A stretch of 64,000 nt of DNA from Semisulcospira habei (lineage: Eukaryota > Mollusca > Gastropoda > Semisulcospiridae). The stretch is taken from assembly GCA_036245525.1 (NCBI GenBank), contig BTPG01000005.1, positions 124,191,558 to 124,255,557 of the forward strand. Reading direction: 5' to 3'. The notes beneath the pieces were generated by a model that searched no databases, was not told where the DNA came from, and worked only from the letters and a program-made list of their open reading frames with translations. The position numbers were made by a program, and so were the translations under genes. Positions within the stretch are counted from its first letter, which is position 1. Each line of letters starts with the position of its first letter. Shown one piece after another: positions 19,901-29,334 of the stretch.

Positions 19901-21187
19901 ATGACACAGTCTTACGGATCAAAGTTAGACCCATACAGAAAACTACGTGAGCCTCTGGGTGTTAAGGGCATAAGACAATCAATCGTCATCACAAACAATC
20001 CAAGTACTATAGACCAGAACCAAACACTTACAGTCAAGTTTCCAAACCTAGGTCCCAGTGACGTTATTGTTCCTGGCACTGCACGCCTAGCATTTAATAT
20101 TGAACTAACATCAGACGCAGACGTAAACAGAACACTAGTTAACAATCTTGGTAGAGCAATTGTTAGAACTATTAAAGTAAAACTTGAAGGACAGGAAGTG
20201 TTTAGTCTTGACGACTCAGATGTATTTTACTGTTACAAAGACCTTTGGCTCACAAGAGAAGAACGAGAGGACCGTATTCATCAAGGCATACAGCCAGATA
20301 ATGTTGGTAAACTTCGAATCAATGCTGGAGACAAAACAACTACTGGGGTACCAAAGGAAGTTATTATAGCAGAAACATATGGAACCCGATTTTACATTCC
20401 ACTTGAGTTTGAAATCCTAACAGCACATTTGCCTTATTATCAAGGGGCACTGAATGACCGTCTGAGCTTTGAACTAACCTTCAATGACTACTCCAAAGTT
20501 ATAAAATCATCTGCCACAGATGCAACATACAAGATCTCTAACATTTCCTTGGAATATGAAATTGTCACACACACTGATCTAGCCAGACTCATTCAAAATC
20601 AGTATCAGTCAAGACTGCCAATTTATTATGACAGGGTGATTAGACATAGTTTAATACCCAAAGACAAGAGTGACCCAATGTGGAACATAAACTTGAACAC
20701 ACCAGCTAGGTCACTGAAAGGTATTCTTATGTTGTTTGTTGAACCAGCAGATCCATATAAACGGGATTCAGAAAAATTCTACAATCCTAAGATTACACAT
20801 TTGTCCTGTACAATTGAAGGCCGTCCTAATCAAGTGTATGCGTCTGGAATGTTACCTTATCAACACTACGATGAGATCACAAAGTATTTTGCGGGTGGAA
20901 GGATTAGAGATAAACCTGCAAACATTGCGTGCAAAGATCTACATCTGTATGATGTTAGGATCGGACAATACCTTACAAACAAGTATGCACTGTGGCTAGA
21001 CCTTCGTAGTACAGATGATGATTATCTTCATGGGTCAGGTCGAACTGTTGAGAACGGCAGTGATGGAATAACAATTCAGATACAAAAGAAGGTTGAAAAA
21101 GCCGAAGCCATAAATATATATTTGTACCTGATATATGACGCACAACTCAATATACAAGACAGTAGACTGAGTGGACACATATATTAA
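19901..21187 (+). CDS. Polinton major capsid protein (double jelly-roll type)
   Basis: I choose the ATG at 19901 (CATAATAAAAATG leader) over a TTG five codons upstream. The 428-residue protein starts MTQSYGSKLDPYRKLREP. It carries NLGPSDVIVPGTARLAFNIE and NNLGRAIVRTIKVKLEGQEV, the conserved N-terminal half of Polinton hexon-type capsid proteins, then a YKDLW segment and a second beta-rich half ending in IYLYLIYDAQL. Length and position before the packaging ATPase fit this family. No frameshift or stop. The protein is expected to form trimeric capsomers of an icosahedral shell, by analogy with related dsDNA viruses; no particle is shown by sequence alone. Confidence 0.85.
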   Translation: MTQSYGSKLDPYRKLREPLGVKGIRQSIVITNNPSTIDQNQTLTVKFPNLGPSDVIVPGTARLAFNIELTSDADVNRTLVNNLGRAIVRTIKVKLEGQEVFSLDDSDVFYCYKDLWLTREEREDRIHQGIQPDNVGKLRINAGDKTTTGVPKEVIIAETYGTRFYIPLEFEILTAHLPYYQGALNDRLSFELTFNDYSKVIKSSATDATYKISNISLEYEIVTHTDLARLIQNQYQSRLPIYYDRVIRHSLIPKDKSDPMWNINLNTPARSLKGILMLFVEPADPYKRDSEKFYNPKITHLSCTIEGRPNQVYASGMLPYQHYDEITKYFAGGRIRDKPANIACKDLHLYDVRIGQYLTNKYALWLDLRSTDDDYLHGSGRTVENGSDGITIQIQKKVEKAEAINIYLYLIYDAQLNIQDSRLSGHIY

Positions 21188-21206
21188 AATTATATTGTGT
21201 ATTAAA

Positions 21207-21818
21207 ATGAACCTGAGCTTAATGACCCTTGACCCACACTGTGGATTGTTTTGTGGTGCCACAGGGTGTGGGAAAACTGAATTTGTTCTTAACCTATTAC
21301 AAACAAGATACATACACCACTTTGAAAACATTGTCATATTTTGTCCTACGATCAAACACAACAAAGCTTATCACAACCGTTTATTTATTTGGACTGACAA
21401 CAACATTTACTTAGTCGACCCTGAGAAAAAACTGAATGACTACCTACAATATTTTTACAAGCAATTTGAAGGACAGCCAACGTTGTTTATAGTTGATGAC
21501 TGCTCAGCAGAGAAAGACATTGTCAAGAAAAGAAACACTCTAGCAGAACTTGCTTTCAGTGGCAGACATGCAAATGTCAGTGTATGGATTCTCACTCAAA
21601 AATATAATGCTGTACTAAAAGATTTTCGAGAACAGTTAAAGTTTATCTGTTTGTTTTACTGCAAGGATCGTGACAGCTTTGAAGACTGTCTCAGAGAAAA
21701 CGATGTCATACCAAATAAACATGAACTTGATGATGTAAAAAATAAACTGAAATCAACTAAGCATCTAAAGCTCATTTTAAAGACAGATCAGCCCACAGGG
21801 TATGAGTTAGTAAATTAA
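21207..21818 (+). CDS. Polinton genome-packaging ATPase (FtsK/HerA type)
   Basis: 203 residues from the ATG at 21207, 19 bases after the capsid stop. Walker A is GATGCGKT (residues 17-24), Walker B is LFIVDDCS (93-100), and a sensor-like WILTQKY follows at 127-133. Length and motif spacing fit the short A32/Polinton packaging ATPases that drive DNA into capsids. The gene is intact. Neighbouring capsid and integrase genes on the same strand support the call. Confidence 0.88.
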   Translation: MNLSLMTLDPHCGLFCGATGCGKTEFVLNLLQTRYIHHFENIVIFCPTIKHNKAYHNRLFIWTDNNIYLVDPEKKLNDYLQYFYKQFEGQPTLFIVDDCSAEKDIVKKRNTLAELAFSGRHANVSVWILTQKYNAVLKDFREQLKFICLFYCKDRDSFEDCLRENDVIPNKHELDDVKNKLKSTKHLKLILKTDQPTGYELVN

Positions 21819-21845
21819 TTTTTGTTTTTTAAAATAACAATATAA

Positions 21846-22379
21846 ATGAACCCTGATGAAATCCTTCTATTGAATGATATCAATGCTGTTGAGAACAAAG
21901 ACTTAGACTCCAAAAAACAGCGTCTTTTGTCTGTGATTGTCTCAGGCAAATCAAAGACTTATCTCGGGAAACAATACATGACAGATGATATTGAATCTCT
22001 TACGGCTGACGAACTAATCAAGCTTCATTCAAAATATGAAAACCTCATCGCTTCACTAATGACTCGTGATTTAAGTCGATCTCTTGTTTGCCTATACACA
22101 AAAGCAGTGAGTCACTTTCTACCTGTGGATAGTGACAGCCTATCACACGACCTTGAAAGCAATCCTATTGTTTCAAGTTCAATTGGCAAATTAGCATGCC
22201 TCATGTTTTACAAGTTTGGAAATTACCTTGCTCCTGTCGTAACATTGCTTGTTACCGGGAGTCATATTGATTTTTCTAAAATAAATTTTACTGCAGAAGA
22301 AAATGGACGAAACCCAGACGACTCCACAACTGAACCCCGACCCTGTTTTGAAACAGGTTCAAACTGTGATGAAGACTAA
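21846..22379 (+). CDS. Polinton protein of unknown function, 177 aa
   Basis: The ATG at 21846 follows AATAACAATATAA, 27 bases after the ATPase stop. The protein is helical and charged at the N-terminus, with a moderately hydrophobic segment about residues 122-140 (KLACLMFYKFGNYLAPVVTL). The last 77 bases overlap the next gene in another frame, which probably explains its atypical polar tail (RNPDDSTTEPRP). No family recognised. Confidence 0.75.
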   Translation: MNPDEILLLNDINAVENKDLDSKKQRLLSVIVSGKSKTYLGKQYMTDDIESLTADELIKLHSKYENLIASLMTRDLSRSLVCLYTKAVSHFLPVDSDSLSHDLESNPIVSSSIGKLACLMFYKFGNYLAPVVTLLVTGSHIDFSKINFTAEENGRNPDDSTTEPRPCFETGSNCDED

Positions 22380-22761
22380 AAGTCCAGGCAGGGTTGAGGC
22401 TGGAAAAAGATTAGCTAAATATAATAGGCAAAAAAAATTACAGCTTAAGGCACAAACAGAAAAGACTCATGTAACTGATCCACCGTCAGGATCGTCAGGA
22501 CCGTCACTACCGTCAGGACTGACACCGACAGGACACCTTCATCAAAGTGAGAGACAAACAACTAAGTCTGACAGTGAAACAACAAAATATATAGTTGCCG
22601 GATTTGTTGTCGGATTTGGTTACGTAGGGTATCAATTATACAAAAAATACAAACCACAGACTCGTACAGTGACCAAAAAATCAGACACTCCAAAAACAAA
22701 ACCAGAAGTCGCCACATTACCAGTAACATCCAAAGCCGTTGACCCATTTTATATGCAGTAA
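22303..22761 (+). CDS. Polinton protein with basic motif and one membrane helix, 152 aa
   Basis: The ATG at 22303 lies inside the end of the previous gene. There is a basic motif SPGRVEAGKRLAKYNRQKK (residues 27-45), a Ser/Pro-rich linker (60-75), a membrane helix at about 97-112 (YIVAGFVVGFGYVGYQLY) followed by a lysine-rich tail. Basic sequence flanking a single helix suggests a DNA- or lipid-contacting virion protein, as an inference. Similar RVEAGKRLA motifs recur in invertebrate Polintons, which supports this being a real gene. Confidence 0.78.
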   Translation: MDETQTTPQLNPDPVLKQVQTVMKTKSPGRVEAGKRLAKYNRQKKLQLKAQTEKTHVTDPPSGSSGPSLPSGLTPTGHLHQSERQTTKSDSETTKYIVAGFVVGFGYVGYQLYKKYKPQTRTVTKKSDTPKTKPEVATLPVTSKAVDPFYMQ

Positions 22762-22797
22762 ATAAAAATATTATTTTAATTTTTCTTGTATTAGAAA

Positions 22798-23028
22798 ATG
22801 AACGACTCAAAGAATTTAATGAACCTTGTGTATCACTCTGCCGTAATCAGTGGATTAGCAGTAGCTTATTCTATGCTGGGGAAAAGTCTACTCAAAATGA
22901 AATCAGCAGACCTCAGTAGACTCGATTTCGAAGACAGCGCTAAGCTAATTGTAGTTGTAACAGCGTCGATTGCGACAAAAGATTTTCTTGTTAAGCAAGG
23001 AATTATTCCCGAAAATGTTTCTATGTAA
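22798..23028 (+). CDS. Small Polinton membrane protein, 76 aa
   Basis: The ATG at 22798 follows TTGTATTAGAAA. It has two hydrophobic stretches (about residues 12-30 and 49-62) and a conserved-looking end, KDFLVKQGIIPEN. Position between the basic membrane protein and the 144-aa protein, with short spacing on both sides, supports a real gene. Role unknown. Confidence 0.72.
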   Translation: MNDSKNLMNLVYHSAVISGLAVAYSMLGKSLLKMKSADLSRLDFEDSAKLIVVVTASIATKDFLVKQGIIPENVSM

Positions 23029-23040
23029 ATAAAAATAAGT

Positions 23041-23475
23041 ATGGCGACGATAGCTATTATGATAGGAGGTGCAATGGTTAATGCATTGGCATTCAGTGGC
23101 TCTAATTATCTCTTTTCAAAAATGGGTAGAGAAGAATCAGCAGAAGAAATGAAACGTCACAATGAAGCGTCAGAAAAATTAGCACAGGCAGAACAGGCGT
23201 ATGAAAAACAAAGAATTGAAAAACTTGATTTCATCAATGAAAAACTGAGGCTTGAAGGCCACGCACAACATACATTTTCAAATACAGACGAAGCAATCAG
23301 GGAATATTTTCTTGTCACAGGTGAAGACATGTCTATACCGAAACCAAAACTAAGTGACTATTACAAACCAAGCACACAACAAAGAAACGGGGAGATAATC
23401 TTTGTTCTAGTGGGAATGACATTTGTTTATTTTACAGGAGTTTTCATTGCTAGAAAAAATGGCAGCCGAAAATAA
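23041..23475 (+). CDS. Polinton protein with two membrane helices around a coiled coil, 144 aa
   Basis: The ATG at 23041 is 12 bases after the previous stop. Residues 3-25 are hydrophobic (IAIMIGGAMVNALAFSGSN), 30-75 are Glu/Lys/Ala-rich coiled coil, and 115-136 are a second helix (EIIFVLVGMTFVYFTGVFIA). The 3' end overlaps the integrase start by 17 bases, the sort of tight packing seen through this block. Function unknown. Confidence 0.78.
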   Translation: MATIAIMIGGAMVNALAFSGSNYLFSKMGREESAEEMKRHNEASEKLAQAEQAYEKQRIEKLDFINEKLRLEGHAQHTFSNTDEAIREYFLVTGEDMSIPKPKLSDYYKPSTQQRNGEIIFVLVGMTFVYFTGVFIARKNGSRK

Positions 23476-24430
23476 ACTAACAAAAATATATTACTCTCCA
23501 TCAGGCTATTGGAAAGGACAAACAGCTATTGAAAAATTACATGCCGCTGTGGGCGGAGATATAACACTCAATCAAGTCAAGCAATGGTTACAGAGACAGG
23601 CAATTTGGCAGATATATCTCCCTGCTCCAAGAAAGATATCTAGACCTCATTTTGGAAACACTACCCCAAATGACACACACCAAATGGACCTTTTGTTCTT
23701 ACCACATGATACAATAAGAAAGAAACGATACAAGTATGCACTGACTGTTGTAGACATTGCTTCAAGGTATAAAGACGCTGAACCCATATCTGACAAAACA
23801 GCTACCACAGTTGCGACTGCTTTATCTAGTATCTATAAAAGAGGCCCTTTAAGATACCCCAGACTAGTGCAAGTTGATGATGGATCAGAATTCAAAGGTG
23901 CAGTTAATCAGTTATTTGCTAAGCATGGCGTACTGGTCAGACGCGGTATTCCAGGTGTACACAGATCACAGGCAATTGTAGAAAACTTTAACAAACAGTT
24001 GTCAGAGAGACTTTTCAGTTACCAGTATTCTAAGGAACTCATGCATGACACCCGTAACACTGAGTGGGTTAAGCGATTACCACATGTGATAAAAGCAATG
24101 AACAATGAAGGACACCCAAAGCCTGCTGATGCTATTAAATTGAAAACAATTACAGAGCCAAAAACAGGACCAACCCCAACCCCCGCACCAGACACAAGTT
24201 TATTTACTAAACAGGTGAGATATTTATATCAACCAGGGGAGGCTGAGAACGACGTAAAGCGCAGGGCGACAGACCCCATCTGGTCAACGTCTGTACACAA
24301 TATAAAAAAAATAATTCCCGGTCCTGACACAACAATATATTACCTGTTCGACCCTGCACCCCAGAGGGCATTTGTCAGAGAAGAATTACAGATTATTCCC
24401 TCAGACACCGTTACTCATTTCAGTAACTAA
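23459..24430 (+). CDS. Polinton retrovirus-type (rve) integrase
   Basis: The ATG at 23459 gives 323 residues. The catalytic triad is visible: Asp in HQMDLL (residue 77), Asp in VDDGSEF (140) and Glu in IVENFN (175). An N-terminal region (1-70) precedes the core, and a C-terminal tail of about 90 residues (RYLYQPGEAENDVKRRATDP and onward) could be a DNA- or chromatin-binding module. The enzyme would insert the linear element and create the 5-6-bp target duplication seen at the ends. The frame is intact; its 3' end overlaps the convergent PolB end by about 30 bases. Confidence 0.92.
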   Translation: MAAENKLTKIYYSPSGYWKGQTAIEKLHAAVGGDITLNQVKQWLQRQAIWQIYLPAPRKISRPHFGNTTPNDTHQMDLLFLPHDTIRKKRYKYALTVVDIASRYKDAEPISDKTATTVATALSSIYKRGPLRYPRLVQVDDGSEFKGAVNQLFAKHGVLVRRGIPGVHRSQAIVENFNKQLSERLFSYQYSKELMHDTRNTEWVKRLPHVIKAMNNEGHPKPADAIKLKTITEPKTGPTPTPAPDTSLFTKQVRYLYQPGEAENDVKRRATDPIWSTSVHNIKKIIPGPDTTIYYLFDPAPQRAFVREELQIIPSDTVTHFSN

Positions 24431-27400
24431 GTCGTCAATTAATTCATCAACCAGTTCATCACAAATGTCTTCAGATAACTTGAGTCTGTAATGCCCAGGT
24501 GCATAAGCCTTTTCCTTACTGTGAAACACTCTTTTCGTGTCTCCAACTGCCAGTGACTTTTTGTGTGTTTGAATCATTTCAAGATTATGTTTGTTTGATC
24601 TCAGTGACTTGTTTGGATAATCAGGCATTAATGCACCATCTAACACTTGCTTGTAATGTTCATGACGTATGTCTTTATTTTTTATTGCTGTTTTTTTTAA
24701 TTCCTTTGGCTTTGGACTGACTACCCTTCTGGTGCAGTATAGAATACATTTTTGATCTCAGTCCAACGTACTCAACTATTGGCACACCATTTAGTTCATC
24801 TTTAAACTTACCAGGTACTTTCTTGTTTTGTGTGCTGAACAGTGGATGATCTTTAGGGTAGTCAGACGTGTCATACATGTGTAGTTCTGTTTTCATGTCT
24901 TCATAAAAGTCTTCAGTACACACATCAATGATCATAGAGTCAGTGTCAGTGTATAACAATCGACAGTCAGGATACTTTGGTTTGAAGTAATCATAATAAA
25001 ATTCAAGCATCAACAGTTTTGACAACTCAAGAATTGCCATACCAATGAATACTGGCTTGTCCAGTTTGACAATCTTTTTTTTTGAGTGACACTGCATACA
25101 ATGATGAATGAAACTCTTTGTACCCTGTGTACTGAGGCTTGCCTGTAAGTTTAATTGCACCCAATTCAGTTGTGACCAGTCTCACATCTTTTCTGTGATG
25201 AGGATTTTCCATAGTCTTGCCAAAACAGGCATTGTTCATAAGCTTAAAGAAGTCTTTGTCAAATGCAGTGTTGCCGTCTCTGGCACGAAGGGTTGTGTTC
25301 TTCATTATGTAATCTTTCATGAAAGCACTCTGATCAAATTGAATTCCTCTGTGAACTTTCTTTAGTACTAACCCATGTCTGATGTAAAACTGCAGCAATC
25401 GATAGTGACAAACGTAATTGAATTTGTCATTCAAATTTGGTACAAGTTTAGTGTCTTCTTTTTTTCCTGTCATACTCATTTTCTCAACAGCTAAGGGATA
25501 ATCATTGTGGTAATCATGTAGATGGTGTGGGTACTCTAGGTCGACTTCAAAGATCCAACCCTTCGCGTCGTTTCGGTCAAGATTCATAATATAGTTTGTT
25601 AACCCTGACTCTGTTACATCATACTGTGACAAATCATGCAGACAAAAGTTTTTCAAGGGCAATAATTCACACATTGCCCAGCCATACAAATTGTTAGTGT
25701 CTACATAGGTAATAAATGACCTTGACCTTGAGGGGTCAAACCCCCGGCCAAGGTCACCATGTCCGTCCAGATATTTGTTGTTGGCCTTGGCATAATTGTT
25801 CGCTGCAATACTAATGCCTCCTCTCAATCCGCGTTCCACCATTTCACCCATCGTACGATCAGACAACAGGTCTATAGATATCTTACTGGATTTCAAAAAT
25901 GCATCCCATGTCATGCCAGGACTAGTTATGTAACAAGCAGGGTCAAGTCTGTAGTGTAACAAACCCTTTTCACGGTAACTTTCAAATACGTCTGCTAGCA
26001 AACAAACATCTGCTTTCAAGTACTGGTCATGGTAGTCACCAATTGTCTGACACCCTAATTTACCCCACGCATCAAGTGCATGTTGGTATTCAGAGTCAGA
26101 AATACCTTTTCCAGTTAGTGTAGAATAAAATTTCTCTTTTGGTGGCAGTCTTGTTTCTTCAAACACAACCCAGTCACTGATGTACTCATACGGATACACA
26201 CCTTTCTTAATCAAGTCTGGCTCAAAATATTTACTCGTTATTGGATACTCGGTCAGTCCTTCTGCCAGACTAGCAAGACCTAAAGACAAATGTTGCATGG
26301 AGTCATAAAATGCTAATTTATCTAACCTAAAAGTCAAGTATTTCTCAGTTGTCTGGGCAATACAACTTATGTTTTTGTACGACTCATCTACAGCCTGCAT
26401 GATAATGTGTGAATCATATCCTTTGAGATTGTGGAAAAAGATTGGTAACTTGTATGTCTTGGGATCTGTTTTTAATAATAAGTTACAATTGTTATGTGCA
26501 GCGCCTCTGTAACGTCCAGTTATGTGATCGTGGTCACGAACTTTATCACCCTGGAGGGGTTGTTCACAAATCCAACACGTCTCAGCTGTATCAAATTTTA
26601 GTTTGTCTTCTTCTGTCATCACCAGAGGCATCTGACATGTTGTGAGATACTGTACTACCTGACTATACAGTTGTCTCATTTCTGTTAAAAACAGACATGC
26701 TGCATTTTCACCCCTGTAGATAACAGGCTCTGAATGAAGACCATCTGACCTAACAAGAATGTATCCAAAAGAACACACCACTTGGTCACTTAGTTTTATA
26801 GTCTTTGGTAATGACTCTGGAACACGACCTTCATATGGTACAACCAATGATTCAAAATCTGCATACACTACAAACGGCAACTTTTGCTGATTCCCATAGT
26901 TCTTAAAATACACTTGACTACCAGGATCTGGGTACTTAAGTACAGTTTGTATATCATCAGGTGACCTGCAGTGTAAAACATGTTTATGTGCTACTGCAAT
27001 AGAAGAAAATCTTTGTAAACATTTCTTACACACTTCCTGTTTGCCATTGTGTTTTGTTGTATGCCCATGAATTAGACGTGACATATTTCTGATAATTGTG
27101 TAGTGAAAGTTATTGTTATCACCGACAGGACCGATTAATAACATGTCAACATGTTTATCTTCTGACTGACCATAGGTTGGTGCCAGTGGGGACACTCTAA
27201 TTGGTTGTAACTTGTTCTCAGATTCATTATCCCACACATACACATTTACAGATATACCAGGATTTAGTTTTTCAAACAAGTCTATGTCCTCTATTTTAAC
27301 AGGGAACTCAATGCCACTAAAATCGAGTTCATTTACAAATTTGGTGTAGTTAGATACACGTTCAGGTTTTGATTTTACAAAGTGTAGTTTAGCAAGCACA

Positions 27401-27882
27401 CACCACATGAAACAATAGTTGTCATTGTTCTGTATGTTGACGACAGCTTTTTTGTTTGCTACTTCTGTTGGCAGTGGCAACCATGCTTTACCTAATATAG
27501 GATGATACCTAGACTGCTTTAGTTGTAGTTCATGTACATGTCCTTCGTGCCAACCAGACCCCTTCATTTTTGCACTGTCAATTGCTTGAAGAAAGTCTGG
27601 TAATAGTCTGTCTCTAAACACGTTCTCTAATTCTCTTCTTGTGTTAACTGTGTGTTGTCTTGTTGATATATACGATACAATTATCTCACCGCCCATTCTA
27701 GTGAATTTGATTTTCGCAACAACCTGAATCTTAACACTGCCTGTGAGAAGATTTTGTTGTATGACAGAAAAAGAGTTTTCTATTGATTTGTAAACATTAT
27801 TAGTATTGGTTATGGGTAAGTTTGTTGTGTGAAACACGTTTCTTAAACTAGATGAGCCAGGGTTTTGAACATTGTCCGTCAT
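24401..27882 (-). pseudogene. Polinton DNA polymerase B (protein-primed type), two frameshifts
   Basis: From the ATG at 27882 the first frame holds 951 codons with Exo I (YADFESL, residues 340-346), an endonuclease-VII-like HNH stretch (DHDHITGRYRGAAHNNC, 450-466), Exo II (NLKGYD), Exo III (YLKADVCLLADV), motif A (DTNNLYG, 728-734) and motif B (KLMNNACFGK). A C2H2-type finger lies at 285-305. At a 9-T run (25075-25083) the frame changes; motif C (YTDTDS) lies in the second frame near 24953-24936. A second change occurs at an 8-T run (24691-24698), and the C-terminus continues in a third frame to 24401. Both breaks are in homopolymers and may be sequencing errors; otherwise the element cannot replicate itself. 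Confidence 0.88.
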
Positions 27883-27910
27883 TTTTATTTGTCCGACAAA
27901 ATAATAAATG
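27883..27910 (-). promoter_or_regulatory. Short palindrome and A-rich leader before PolB
   Basis: On the minus strand, TTTGTCGGACAAA (6-bp arms around one base) lies directly upstream of TAAAAATG. The upstream gene at 28263 has TTTGTTTGTCCAATAAAAATG. AATAAAAATG-like leaders also precede the capsid gene and several others, so this is probably the element's core promoter/leader signature. Confidence 0.5.
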
Positions 27911-27918
27911 AAAAAATA

Positions 27919-28263
27919 TTACTGCTGGCTCACCTTGTGTAATACCACTTTATTAATTGTAACACTGTCAATATAAACATTTAGTTTGTGTAGTTGTTTA
28001 AATATGCTATGACAAACTTCCCCTAACCAACCATAGTTGGTATCATCAACTTTAAAAGTAGGTGTCTTTAAATCAACTGTCATGCGCTCCACATCTGGAT
28101 GCTCATCAACATAATCCAAAGTCACACTATATGTAGCATATATTTCTGATGGTGCTGAAAGGCTTATGTTAGTCTGTTTGGGTGATATTAAGTCAGTAAA
28201 ATGCATAACATCTTTGAAACAGTGTGAGATATCAAGCACTTGTATGATTTGTCCGTCTGTCAT
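27919..28263 (-). CDS. Small Polinton protein upstream of PolB, 114 aa
   Basis: I prefer the ATG at 28263 (MTDGQIIQVL) over an in-frame start 12 codons upstream because its leader (CAATAAAAATGACGGAC) matches that of PolB. No membrane helix; mixed alpha/beta with LKTPTFKVDDTNYGWLGEV. Both this and PolB start MTD, so leader and start may share an origin. Function unknown; a replication partner such as a terminal protein or single-strand binder could be tested but is not supported by a motif. Confidence 0.7.
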   Translation of the reverse strand: MTDGQIIQVLDISHCFKDVMHFTDLISPKQTNISLSAPSEIYATYSVTLDYVDEHPDVERMTVDLKTPTFKVDDTNYGWLGEVCHSIFKQLHKLNVYIDSVTINKVVLHKVSQQ

Positions 28264-28653
28264 TTTTATTGGACAAACAAATGTATAAATTGTTATCAAG
28301 CAAAATCATGTTTTCTAGGAAATTACACTGAGCAGTAACCTTTTACGTTTGCATCACTCCAGCAATATTGCCAAATAGTTTTTGAGTTTACCCCAGACAA
28401 GACTTACCCTGTCCCAGTAGGTATAAAGCGTGGTTTCAGCATGTGCTAAAATCATGCTTTTTTCCTGCTGCTTTTCTGCTATATTCCTGCTGGTTAAAGC
28501 GTGGTTTCAGCATGTGCTAAAATCATGCTTTTTTCCTGCTGCTTTTCTGCTATATTTCTGCTGGGCTATTAAATGATTTGGGTGGGCTTATAAATGGCAA
28601 GCATCACAGATTAAGAGACAACCCCTGTCACTCTAACCTGCTGAGAGACTGCC
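28264..28653. repeat. Non-coding Polinton segment with a 71-bp tandem duplication
   Basis: AAAGCGTGGTTTCAGCATGT starts at 28425 and again at 28496; the two units (to about 28566) are almost identical. No gene seen in the segment. Confidence 0.85.
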
Positions 28654-29334
28654 TTAACTCATTCTACCCCAACTACGGATTTATCCGTAAATGCACGCCC
28701 AGCATTTTCCGACCAACTACGGATTTATCCGTAATGGGCAGTCCTGAAACTGCATCCCTTCTTATTCGGCTTGTAGTGGTTCCTAATTGGAACTGTTAGC
28801 TTTTAGCCACTTCTTTGTTCTTCCTCATGTGCACGCGGCAAGTTTGGGCGGTTTTTCGAGCCTTTTTTTGCGGAATTTGTGTACTTTTCTTCGACAATGG
28901 CGAGGCGTTCCCGGACTTTGAATGCTAGTCAGGCTGCTGAGTTTATAATGAATTATGACAGCGAAGAAAATGATGAACTGATCGACTGTGAAGTGGACTT
29001 AGATGAGTCCACTGACTCAGAAAATGAATTGAATGTTTGGGGTGTATCTTAAAAGTCTGAAATATTTACTTTTAAAAATGTCTTTGTTTACAAGCAAATT
29101 GCAAAAATAAACATCTCTTAGTTCTTTCCGGTGTCAATAAACATAAAACACAGGACATGTACATTTTGTAAATTTATTTTTCTGTACTGTCCCAAAATTT
29201 GGTTGAGATAGGTTCAGTGGTTTCAAAGTTATAGCAGTTTTTGCGAGACACCCATATATTTAGCACTCAGCTCTCTGCATGGCTGGTCCAGAGGGCAAAG
29301 TTGCTGGCTGCACAGCTGGGGTAGAAAGAGTTAA
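28654..29334 (+). mobile_element. TTAA-flanked DNA transposon derivative, 673 bp, inside the Polinton
   Basis: TTAA at 28654-28657 and 29331-29334 flanks inverted ends CTCATTCTACCCCA and TGGGGTAGAAAGAG. The same ends bound the hairpin MITEs at 31041-31255 and 34828-35041. A short ORF inside looks like the N-terminus of a transposase, and AATAAA signals follow. TTAA targets are typical of piggyBac-type (and a few other) transposons. The element looks like an internal-deletion product of an autonomous parent. Confidence 0.8.
28897..29052 (+). pseudogene. Transposase N-terminal remnant, 51 aa (piggyBac-like?)
   Basis: The ATG at 28897 opens MARRSRTLNASQAAEFIMNY followed by an acidic Ser/Glu/Asp stretch (DSEENDELIDCEVDLDES), then a stop. 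A short basic start followed by acidic residues is the usual opening of piggyBac-family transposases, and the TTAA target fits. No catalytic domain is present, so it cannot transpose by itself. The family call rests on composition and target site only. Confidence 0.5.

Noticed and set aside
27919..28299. Terminal protein for protein-primed replication
   Set aside because: Position beside PolB is suggestive, but no motif supports it; left as unknown.
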